Of a DNA stretch of 64,000 nucleotides, positions 48,988-60,900 are shown one piece after another. Every line of letters starts with the position of its first letter. Positions within the stretch are counted from its first letter, which is position 1. Source of the DNA: Blastomussa wellsi (lineage: Eukaryota > Cnidaria > Anthozoa > Scleractinia > Plerogyridae). The DNA is taken from positions 13,395,151 through 13,459,150 of the forward strand of contig OX393569.1 in assembly GCA_947652115.1 (NCBI GenBank). Direction: 5' to 3'. The translations under genes and the position numbers were made by a program. The notes beneath the pieces are model-generated. The model was given only the letters and a program-made list of their open reading frames with translations. It searched no databases and was not told where the DNA came from.

Positions 48988-51900
48988 CCATCATTCGTCT
49001 TAGCCTTAAATTCCTTAATGGATGGATCTTCTTCACTTATCGAGCCGCGGAGATTTGAATTCTCGTACCCCTGTAGACAGTCAAGATGACGTCATATATA
49101 AATAGCTACCAAAGCAAGATTTGATGGTCACACATTTCATTCACCAATATCTTTCATGGAGCTTTGAAAACATAATTTCTATTACATTACCACAACGGTT
49201 ATCTCTCTACTTTATAAAATGGAGTCAAGATGGCGTGGTTTAATTAGGCTTAGTTTTTTGTCAATCGTATTTCAAAATCTTTCGTTATTCACAGCTCCGC
49301 CTGAGCCCCCCTCACCCCTAAACAGAAACTGAACACCTTTATATGAACCTTGTTTATACTAAATGGTTTCTCACCGTGAAATTGTCTTCTCTTTTAGGAT
49401 TTTCATCGCTATGTAAGTCCTTATCACTGCAATGGAAGAAAATCGAGTGGTAACCACATCATTATATTAGGCGTTTCTTTTAAGAAAAGTGTGCCTTGGC
49501 TATTGAAAAAATAAAATTATATCGTACAGAAAAGTAGACCACATAAATGGAAAAGATAAGAATTAATCTCGCAGTGGAATTAGAGAAATGCACTTTTATA
49601 CCTCAGGCATTTTGTCTCACCAATGAATGTCTCACCAGCAAGGTGTTATTTTGTACAATGTGACTGGGTCGTTTCACGAGCACCGATTTTGTGCACGTCT
49701 TCAGCGATATCTTTTTATTAGTTTTTAAATTTTCCCCATAAGCGTACGAGCTGGGGGCGGGGGCTGCCAGTCGCAATATTTGGTCGGTTTTATACCGGTT
49801 TGATGCTAACGTATTTGGGAATCGGGAATTGTGCATTTTTTCGGGCAGGGGGATTATACAGCCCCCCCCCCCCCCCGCGCCCATGTCCGAAGGTGCCCCC
49901 ATACGCCATATGTGCTCCTTTTTCTCCCTCGCGAGCCAATTCCGTTTAGAAAATGCCGATATTTTTAATTTTGCATTACGAATTAAAGATGAAACTGTTA
50001 GTTGACAGTTTTTCGAGTTTCACGCACGAAGCGATTATCAGACTGTGCCGTTAGCGGCAGTCAAAATTAGATTTCAACTGACTCGTGGAGGGCGGGTGGA
50101 GCGATCCTGCTTCTGATTGGCTGCATATAATTTGTTTTCGTGCCCGCACTTGGTAACCAGCTCAGATATCTTGTTTAGTAGCGTTGATCGATCATTATAT
50201 ATTTTAACCCTTTTCACTTGCACTCACCCATCATGTGTCTTGATTTTGAAGTGCTTAATGGATGGATCTTCGTCACTAATTAATCCGCGGATATCTGAAT
50301 TCCCGTATGCCTGTAGACAGTCAAGATGACATCATATATAAAAAGATGCCAAAGCAAGATCTGATGGTCGCACATTTCATGCCCCAATATCTTTCATGGA
50401 GCTTTGAAAGCATAATGTGTATTGCATTACCACATCAGTTCTCTCTACTCTATAATGGAGTAAAGGCGACGTAGTCACGGGCGTAGCGTGGCTTTTCTGT
50501 CTAGGTACGCACAGAAGGAGAAGGTCATCGAGCACCGAAGGCCCGAGCCGCTTAGGGGGTCTGGGGGGAATGCTCTCCCAGAAATTTTTATTTTTAGGGC
50601 CTTGGAAATGCCATTTTCCATGTTTTCTAGGGGAAATTTTCATAAATCAAAGCATGAAATAAATAAATAAATAAATATTTTTTAGATTTTCGAGGTACGC
50701 ACGTGCGTATGTGCGTATATGGTCGCTACGTCCCTGGTAGTTTAACATCATTTCGCTCAAAATCTTCCATTATCGGATCATTATCATCACCATACACTCA
50801 CCGTTAGATTATTTTCATCAGTTTTATTATTTTCGCTATGAAAGTCTTTACCACTGCAATAGAAGAAAATCGAACGGTAATCGCATTATTATCTTAGGCG
50901 TTTTCTTTTTTCAGAAAAATGCGCCTTGGCAGTTAGCTGAAAAAATTAAAATATATCTTGCAGAGAGAAGAGCACATAAATTAAAAAGAAAAAGAACTTA
51001 TCTCATAATAAGCCACTTGAAAACAATTTCGTAAACGAAACTGAAGAAAGGCACTTATACCTCAGACAATTTGTTATTTTTGTTTTGCAACCATCACACT
51101 GAATTCGAGCTAAAGCTTATTGCCTATTTGCAGAATTCATTTTCCCCCGCAAACAGCGAATGTAAACAGTTTCTCTGTTTTTGGTTTCTTGTTAAAAAGT
51201 AAAAATATACCTCAGACATTTTATTATTTTGTTTTGCAACTATCACACTGAATTCGAGCTAAAGCTTATTGCCTATTTGCAGAATTCATTTTCCCCCGCA
51301 AACAGCGAATGTAAACAGTTTCTCTGTTTTTGGTTTCTTGTTAAAAAGTAAAAATACACCTCAGACATTTTATTCTTTTGTTTTGCAACCATCACACTGG
51401 ATTCGAGCTAAAGCTTATTGTCTATTTGCAGAATTCATTTTTCCCCCGTAAACAGCGAATGTAAAAAGTTTCTCTGTTTTTGGTTTCTTGTTAAAAAGTA
51501 AAAATACACCTCAGACATTTTATTATTTTGTTTTGCAACTATCACACTGAATTCGAGCTAAAATGTGTTGTCTATTTGCAGAATTCCTTTTTCCCCGTCG
51601 GCAGGTGGAAATTATGTGCAGTAATGTTGTAGCTACGCGTTGGGACATGAAGTTGCTTTGTTTTGGATGTCTCAATGCGTAGCTTACCCACAAACAAAGT
51701 GTTCATTATTTTGTACCACGTGACTGGGTCGTTTCAAGAGTACCGGTTTTGTGTACCCTTTGAGCAATATCTTTTTTTTTCTCATTTGCTGACCATATAT
51801 TTTTTAAATTTCCAACTAAAGGGAATAGTTTCTACACCAAAATAATGCAATATAAAATATAGCTCACTGTGCTTCTTTACCTCCTTCGCGAGCCAAGCCG

Positions 51901-54900
51901 TTTAGCAAAAGCTGATATTTTGTTCACTGCATTACATATTTTAACCCTTTTTTACTTGCACTCACCCATCATGTGCCTTGATTTTAAAGTCCTTAATAGA
52001 TGGACCTTCTTCACTAATTAATCCGCGGTTATCTGAATTCTCACAGTGCTGTAGACAGTCAAGATGAAGTCATATATATTAAATAGCTGCCAAAGAGGGA
52101 TCTGATTCATTCCACGCAACAATATTAAACTTTTTCTGCTTGATCTGTTTTTGCATGTCGTTAAGATGACGTGGTTTTATTTCGCTTTAATTGTCAATTG
52201 TGATTCCAAATCTACCGCATCCTCAGCAGCGTTTTGAACACTCTTCCTCTCTAATATTCCTTCTCAACGTCTTGATATATAATCTAACCATGCCTCACTG
52301 ACCACGCGATCTTCCCCCCTGAGAAAAATATCACAGCTCCGCCACACCACATCCCCCCGGTCCTCCTAAACAGGAACTAAGCTCTGTCACACCCTATATA
52401 TGAACCTTATTTATGCCAAATGGTTTCTCACCGTTAAATTGTCTTCTTCTGTTTCATGATTTACACAATGTAAGTCTTCACCACTGCAACAGAAGAAAAT
52501 CGAGTGGCAATCACATTATCACCTTAAGGTGGATCGTACCAGTTTTTCGTACGTGGGAAGTCTGGTGACGAGCGCGCGCCTCACGCGCGAGATTTAAAGC
52601 TGAAAATTTCAAAACAAATATGGCGGCGCGTGGGTTAATACCTGCAGGGTTGCTTTTGTCCTGTTTATCAGAGACTGGATCAACAAGAAAGTTGTTCTTT
52701 GAGCGCCGGTTCTTGGACAATTCGATATGCGTCAGAAATTTTTTTTTCGGAACTCAATGCCCGAGTTACAAAGTTAAAATTCCCGATTGTGCTGCGATCG
52801 ATCCTGTCGGCGATCGCAAAGATCTTAAAACTGAAGCGGTAAATTCCTACTCCCGATTCTCTCGTTTTGTGTACTTTGCCGGACTAGTAGGTTTTTACAC
52901 CTACTACTCCTCGTCCACCGGTTATGCAGAACAAAGTGACGAAGAAAAAGAAAATAACGTAGTTCAGTCCCGGCCTCGTCACAAAGGTTGTTTTACTGCC
53001 AAAAGGCGAGTTTCAAAACTAACAAATCTGACAAGGGCAAGACAAGCAAAAACAAGCACTTCGAAAAAAAAAACCGCGAAGAATGAGAACAAATATTCCG
53101 TGAAGTGCTTCCGCAATGAAGATCGACATCCAACCATGTGTCGAGTTGATTTCACTTATCGTTTCTGACAGCTTCGTGTTCAACAAAATATGGCAAATCA
53201 AACGAAAGTTTGAAAGGAAATCGTTAAAAGGTAGGCCAAACGTTCAATAAAACAGTTAACGAAACAACTACTAACTAATTTCACGGCAGCGAAGTCGAGA
53301 CTCTCGAAGATGATCCTCAAAGTAGTGTCGAAGACCAAAGAAAACAAAACGGCGGTAAGTGCGTGGTCGCGCGCGTATGAACGCGAATAGGTCAGCGGTA
53401 GTCAAAACTGAGCATGAGTAAATGCCAGTCATATAAAGTCAAGATTTTGAAGTCCGTGACGACGCGCGTGGATATTGTTGAACTCGCGAAGGCTTTTCCG
53501 AGAGAACAAGCCCGGTGACCCTATTTTTTTATTGTTTCAATGTCTTCCCCTTACTGAGAGGAAACGTCAGACGTAATTTTAAAAAATTCTACGAAAGGAA
53601 TTTTTCTCTACTCACAAATTGCCTTTTTTCACGTTTATAAAAAAATCCGCTTCGTAGAATTTTGTTAAAATTATTATACAGTTTCCTTTTCAAATGCCAA
53701 AAGTTATAACGTGAAAAAAATTGGGGGTCACCAGGTTGGTTTTCAAGTTTTATGCACCAGAAGCTGAAAAGTAGGTCCGAATAATCATCAAGTACCGTTA
53801 CCATGGTGACAACTGATGACGAAATACTTGTTATTTTTGGTCAAGAACATAATATGGAATTGAATCATACGAGCATTTTGTTATGGCCTTGGACTGATAT
53901 TTTGCTCTTTTCTTCCAAAGTTTAGACAGTCAAAAACCAGAAAACTGGTACCATCCACCTTAAGCGTTTTTTTTTTCCGAAAAGTGCGCCTTGGCTATAA
54001 GTTGAAAAAACTTAAAATTATATCGTGTAGAAAAGAAAAGAAGTAATCTCAGCCACTCTAAAACAAGTTCGTAAACGAAAATAAAGAAATACAATTTCAT
54101 ACCTCAGACATTTTGTTTGGTTTTGCCATGCACAATCACACTGATTTCGGGCAAAAGCTTTATATTGTCTATTTGCAGAATAATTTTTTCTACTCAAACA
54201 GCGAATATATTTTATTAGTTCCCCTGGTTTGGATGCTTGTAAAATTAAAGGAAACCTGGAAGATGGAAAGGTTCGAGCATCTGCAGCAATGTTATATATA
54301 ATTTATGGAAAACACGCAAACGACAAATTCCGATATATTAATAGCGGAGCTCTGGCGGCCCAAAGGGCCGCAGAGCGGAGCCCAATACCTATAGAAATAG
54401 AAGAACTAAGCGCGCATACAAACTTCAAACAGGAGAACCATGCCTTTTATTTATCATGGTCAAAATGGCAAGCGGCATGCTCGCGGGCGCGTGCGAAATA
54501 CGTACGTGCGTCCGTACGTACGACGTCGCCCCAAATATCAATATGGCGGCTTTTGTTCAGAGTTCGACCTGGTTGATAGTTTTAAAGGTTACCATATTGA
54601 CAGCTGTCAAAAGAAGGCATCAGATGACCAGATCGCGGGTTCAGATTTAGAACTCATCGAGGTAACGTGTTTTTTTTAAGTTGACCGCTGACCAGGTATT
54701 GTTTTTTATTGATCGCTGGCTCAAGTCCGATTTTTTTGCTCCTGGCAGCATTTTTTAATTTTTTATGGTCATTCTCAGCGGAAATTCTGCAATTGGAGTT
54801 GACGTTTTTAATTATTTTTATTTATTTCAGGTGTGGAATTTTGCTTGAGTAGTTGCCCACGCTAGTAATTTTAATGAACGCAATTTAAGAAATCATTAAG

Positions 54901-57900
54901 AACCAGAAAAAACACGGAGCTCTGCTTTTAGGCTTGGCTAAATCTATATATTATTTTGAAATGTCGTCGGGGCTTGGGGGAATAAAACAAAAGATTTTGC
55001 ATCGAGGCTTAAGGATGAATAAATAATTTCTTTTGTTGTATTCCCCTAGGCCTCGGCACCACGTTAGGTTTTAATACATCGGAATTGGTCCTGTCACTTG
55101 CATCGAATCGAAATGTTCCTCCAGCCGTTTCTTTCAAAGTCATTATTTGCATCCTCGAGGTTTAATTGATATTCACAAGCAATGGTCTTGTGCACGCTTT
55201 TAGCAATACTTTATCTTCTTTTTCATTTTCCCAATTATAGAAATATAGAAAACGCCAATATATTTTGTTTACTACATTATTTATTAAGTCTTATGCACTT
55301 GCACTCACCCATCAGTTGTCTTTATCTTCAAAGCCTTTTCAGATGGCTCTTCGTCACTTTTTGATTGGCTGATATCTGAATTCTCCTGTAGAAAGTCAAG
55401 GCGATGACGTCACATATAAGTGTTATCAAAGCAAGATCTGACGCAGTTTCCATTTAAACGTGTGTCTTTTTATTGAGTCTGGTAGTCGAAAATTATGTTA
55501 AACTGTGCTTTGCTATGCGCAGGAAAGAATAAAATAAGAAAATTAAACAAGTCCACAAGAGAGGATATTTGCGGCCGGTCACGCCCTTCCAGTTCGAAGC
55601 CAACAACACGCAACATGTTGTAACATACATTTATTTGCCAAAAAAATTGGGACGTTTTATTTCGAACGTTTAATTTTCGGACACTTTATCGACTTGGTCG
55701 ACTTGCTTAGCGATTTCTCTTCCATACCACTCCTGAAACATTCCTTTGAAAAATTGCTTGGAAGGACAATTTACCGTCAAGTCGAACGGCTGGAAATAGT
55801 TGGTCATATTGTTTGCTTTCTATACATGTGATGGCGTCGCCCAAGAAATGTACTGTAAACATTTTGGACGGTTTCATTTTCGGACACTTTTTTGGTCGAA
55901 ATTAAAATCGTCCGAAATTTTTTACAAGTAATGTATGGCAACTAGGTGGCCAAACGTGTACAATGCGTTGTGCGCAATAATGTTTCGATCGTTTGGCCAA
56001 GGCCTAGAGGGTGATTTGAGACCAATCTCCTCTCCACACGAGAACGCTTTTCATTTAGTCAGAACGAACAACGCGGACTCTGGCCTTAAAGACTCTGGCC
56101 AGCCAGTATTTTTGGAGCATCAACACAATGCACTGTTTTGATTCTCAGCCAATCAGATTAAGCGAACAAACTCTGACTCTGCACAGAAGGGCCGGAAACA
56201 ATCCCAGCCGGAGCAATAAACTCCAGTCCATCCCTGGCACTTAAATATGGTTTCTCACCTTCAAATTCTCCTTGCCGTTTTCGATCTGTGTGTCTTTACT
56301 ACTGCAATAGAAGAAATTCGATTGCTAATCACAAGTGTTTCTTGGGGTAGCTCAGAAAAAGTAAAATTATACCATGATGAAAAGAATAGGACTTTAATTT
56401 TTAAACAATTTCGTAAGCGAAAATAAAGTCAACATAAAAAGGGCGCACTTTTATACCTTGGACGTATTGTTACTTTTTCTGTATCTATCACCCTGATTTC
56501 GTCTTTTCTTTTTCAGAATTCATTTTTAAGTGACCATTAAGTGAACGTTAAGCTAATTTATAAGACGATTTCCGCTGAACATGGACAAGGAAGGAACATG
56601 ACTACCATCAAAGATAGGGAGGGTAAGCGACTTGTAAATGAAGATAAAGTCTTAGAGCAGTGGGGGGAGCACTTTGAAGGAGTTTTGAATGTACCACGGC
56701 CTGATATACCACTGCCAGAAATGGGCCGACCACCTGAAGCCATCACAAGCATAGACACTGGAGACATATCAGTTGCTGAGATCAGGAGAGCTATCTATCG
56801 TTTGAAGAATGGCAAGAGTCCGGGAATGGATGTCATCAGTGCTGAGATGCTCAAGTGCTCTGAGAATGATGCTGTGAAACAACTCCACTTACTTTTCAAC
56901 TCCATCTGGAAGGAACAACGTGTACCAGAAGACTGGAAGAAGTCACTCATAGTGAAAGGGCCGAGGAAAGGGGATCTTTCTCAGTGTGATAACTATCGCG
57001 GCATATCCTTACTCTCCGTACCAAGTAAAATCTTGTGCAGGATCCTCATTGACAGAGTAAAGAGGGGTGTGGACGAAATGATTAGACAGGAGCAGGCAGG
57101 ATTTCGTTCTGGAAGGGGAACCTCTGAGCAGATCTTTGCTTTGCGGAACACCCTAGAGCAGTGCCAGGAATGGCAAGCACCCCTGTACATTAACTTTGTT
57201 GACTTTTCGAAGGCGTTTGATTGCATCATCAGAGAGCGACTTTGGGACATTATGGGGCAGTATGGCATACCTGACATCTTTATCAGGACTTTCAAGGCAA
57301 TTTACCATCAGAGCTCAAGCTGTGTTATAGAAGGCGGAAGGTACTCCAGCTGGTTTGAAGTGAAGAGTGGCGTGCGACAAGGGTGTGTGATGTCTGGCTT
57401 CATCTTTGTCCTGATCATGGGCTGGGTCATGCGGCACACAAACAATAGAAGACGCGGCTTGAGATGGAAGTTTACATCCGTTCTAGAAGACCTTGACTAT
57501 GCTGATGATGTTGCTCTTCTCTCAAGCAGATTTGGTGATCTACAGGATAAGACTGACAGACTAGTAGACATCGCTGGTATTGTGGGACTCAAGATCAACC
57601 CACACAAAACAAAGACGCTTAGAATGAACCACAAATGCACAGACAACATCAAGGTACAAGGAGAGGGTGTAGAAGACGTGGAATCCTTTGTATACCTAGG
57701 GTCGGTGCTAGACAAACATGGAGGCACAGAGGCAGACATCAAGAGGCGACTAGCAGTAGCCAGAAATGCATTTACCAGACTACAGAGCATCTGGAGGTCA
57801 CAGAGATTCAGCAACAAGACCAAGCTGCACATCCTGAACTCCAATGTGCTGTCTGTGTTACTGTATGGGGCCGCTATGTGGAGAATAACGACAGCTGATC

Positions 57901-60900
57901 TCAACAAACTTGATGTATTCCACCGCACATGCCTAAGAAGAGTATTAAGGAGATTTTGGCCCCACCATATGAGCAACGAAGAGCTGTATGAAGCATCAGG
58001 GAGCATGCCAGTGTCAACCCTCATACAAGTGAGAAGGTGGAGTTGGATAGGCCACATCTTGAGGAAAAGTCCTAACAACATCTCAAGGACTACACTAACG
58101 TGGGCACCCGAAGGTAAGAGGAAGCGAGGCCGACCGAGGGAAACGTGGAGACGAACTGTGGAGAAAGAAAGGAATCAGCTGGGATGGCAGTCATGGGAGG
58201 CTGCTGTCGCCTCGGCGGCAGACCGGGATGGGTGGCGCAATATTCTCGCCGGCCTCAAGAGTCCACGTGGGCCCGAAAAGGATAAATAAATAAAATAATT
58301 AAGTGAACGTTAAGCTAATTTATAAGACAATTTCCGCTGAACATAAATCCGGTGGATAAAAAGAACAATGTTGCGGACATTATTTACTTATTAGACTTAT
58401 ACACTTGTACTCACGCGTCACTTGACGTTGCTTTTATTCTTGACGTCTCTGTAGACGGATCTTTATCACTTTGTGATTGGCTGACTTCTGAATTCTCCTG
58501 TAGAAAGTAAACACGACGTCGTATGTAATTGAAGGAAAAACAAGATCTGATGAAGTTTGCACACGAACCTGTGTTTCTTTTTATTAATTCAGGTGGTCGA
58601 ACACAAAGTTAAACTGTGCTTTGCTACGCGAAACAGGAATACAGGAGAGGATATTATCGGCCGGTCACCCTTCCAGTTCGTAGCCCCGCGCAATAGAGCG
58701 CAATAAATTGCGAATGTTTCCTGTGTACTCGGCTCGTTAATGCCGTAGTCAATATAGAGTGCGACCTATATATTTTGACGTTGCCGTCATTGCATGGCAT
58801 TTTCACTATCGCCGCTTCTAAATAGGAAAAATAGAAGACAAGAAACTGTGGCTTTGATTCTCAGCCAATCAGATTGAGCGAACTAATTCTGAGTCTGCGC
58901 AGAAGGGCCGGAATTATGTTAAATACAGACTTCCAAAATTGAGATTGACTAGAGTCTGCGTTCTTGGTGCTAACAATCCCGACCGGAGTAATAAATTCCA
59001 GTCCATCCCTGGCACTTAAATCTGGTTTCTCACCTTCAAATTCTCCTTGCCGTTTTCGATCTGTGTGTCTTTACTACTGCAATAGAAGTAATTCGATTGC
59101 TAATCACAAGTGTTTCTTGGGGTAGCTCAAAAGAAATAAAATTATACCATGCGGAAAAGTATAGGACTTAAATTTTTAAACAATTTCGTAAGCGAAAATA
59201 AAGTCAAAATAAAAAGGGCGCACTTTCATACCTTGGACGTACTGTTACTTTTTCTGTATCTATCACCCTGATTTCGTCTTTTTTTTTTTCAGAATTCATT
59301 TTGAAGTGACCATTAAGTGAACGTTAAGCTAATTTATAAGACGATTTCCGCTGAACATAAATCCGGTGGAAAAAAGAACAATGTTGCGGACATTATTTAC
59401 TTATTAGAGTTATTCACTTGTACTCACGCATCACTTGACGTTGCTTTTATTCTTGACGTCTCTGTAGACGGATCTTTATCACTTTGTGATTGGCTGACTT
59501 CTGAATTCTCCTGTAGAAAGAAACACGACGTCGTATGTAATTGATGCCAAAACAAGATCTGATGCAGTTTGCATACGAACCTGTGTTTCTTTTTATTAAT
59601 TCCGGTGGTCGAACACAAAGTTAAGGAGAGGATATTAGCGGCCGGTCACCCTTCCAGTTCGTAGCCCCGCCCAATAGAGCGCAATAAATTGCGAATGTTT
59701 CCTGTATACTCGGGTCCTTAATGCCGTAGTCAATATAGAGTGCGACCTATATATTTTGACGTTGCCGTCATGGCATAACATTTTTACTAGCGCAACTTCT
59801 AAATAAAAAAAATAGAAGACAAGAAACTGTGGCTTTGATTCTCAGCCAATCAGATTGAGCGAACAAATTCTGAGTCTGCGCAGAAGGGCCGGAATTATGT
59901 TAAATACGGACTTCCAGAATTGAGATTGACTGGGGTCTGCGTTCTTGGTGCTAAAAATAACAACCAGAGTAATAAAGTCCAGTCCATCACTGGCACTTAA
60001 ATATGGTTTCTCACCTTCAAATTCTCCTTGCCGTTTTCGATCTGTGTGTCTTTGCTACTGCAATAGAAGAAATTCGATTTCTAATCACAAGTGTTTCTCG
60101 GGGTAGCTCAGAAAAAATAAAATTATTCCATGAGGAAAAGAATAGGACTTTAATTTTTAAACAATTTCGTAAGCGAAAATAAAGTCAAAATAAAAAGGGC
60201 GCACTTTTATACCTTGGACGTATTGTTACTTTTTCTTTATCTATCACCCTGATTTCGTCTTCTTTTTCAGAATTCATTTTTGAGTGACCATTAAGTGAAC
60301 GTTAAGCTAATTTATAAGACGATTTCCGCTGAACATAAATCCGGTGGAAAAAAGAACAATGTTGCGGACATTATTTACTTATTAGACTTATACACTTGTA
60401 CTCACGCATCACTTGACGTTGCTTTTATTCTTGACGTCTCTGTAGACGGATCTTTATTACTTTGTGATTGGCTGACTTCTGAATTCTCCTGTAGAAAGAA
60501 ACACGACGTCGTATGTAATTGATGCCAAAACAAGATCTGATGCAGTTTGCATACGAACCTGTGTTTCTTTTTATTAATTCCGGTGGTCGAACACAAAGTT
60601 AAGGAGAGGATATTAGCGGCCGGTCACCCTTCCAGTTCGTAGCCCCGCCCAATAGAGCGCAATAAATTGCGAATGTTTCCTGTATACTCGGGTCGCTAAT
60701 GCCGTAGTCAATATAGAGTGCGACCTATATATTTTGACGTTGCCGTCATGGCATAACATTTTTACTAGCGCAACTTCTAAATAAAAAAAAATAGAAGACA
60801 AGAAACTGTGGTTTTGATTCTCAGCCAATCAGATTGAGCGAACAAATTCTGAGTCTGCGCAGAAGGGCCGGAATTATGTTAAATACGGACTTCCGGAATT

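Larger units (their letters stand above)
48960..56320 (-). repeat. Old, diverged units of the array
   Basis: Four diverged units with C-type exons at 48988, 50228, 51966 and 55309, and B-type exons (52 nt rather than 43) at 49375, 50802 and 52432. Around them the blocks GTAGACAGTCAAGATGACGTC and GCACTCACCCATCA recur. Units are 1.2-3.3 kb because of insertions. A-type exons here (54103-54140 and four copies at 51061-51545) are 37-38 nt and no longer keep phase; one has an early stop. Confidence 0.75.

Noticed and set aside
56541..56597. RT ORF starting at GTG 56541, giving a start shared with array units
   Set aside because: GTG is not a normal eukaryotic start. This stretch is duplicated target sequence that happens to be open. 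The first ATG is 56598.
57497..58081. 194-codon antisense ORF
   Set aside because: Shadow of the reverse-transcriptase gene; Leu/Ser-rich composition as expected from the opposite strand.
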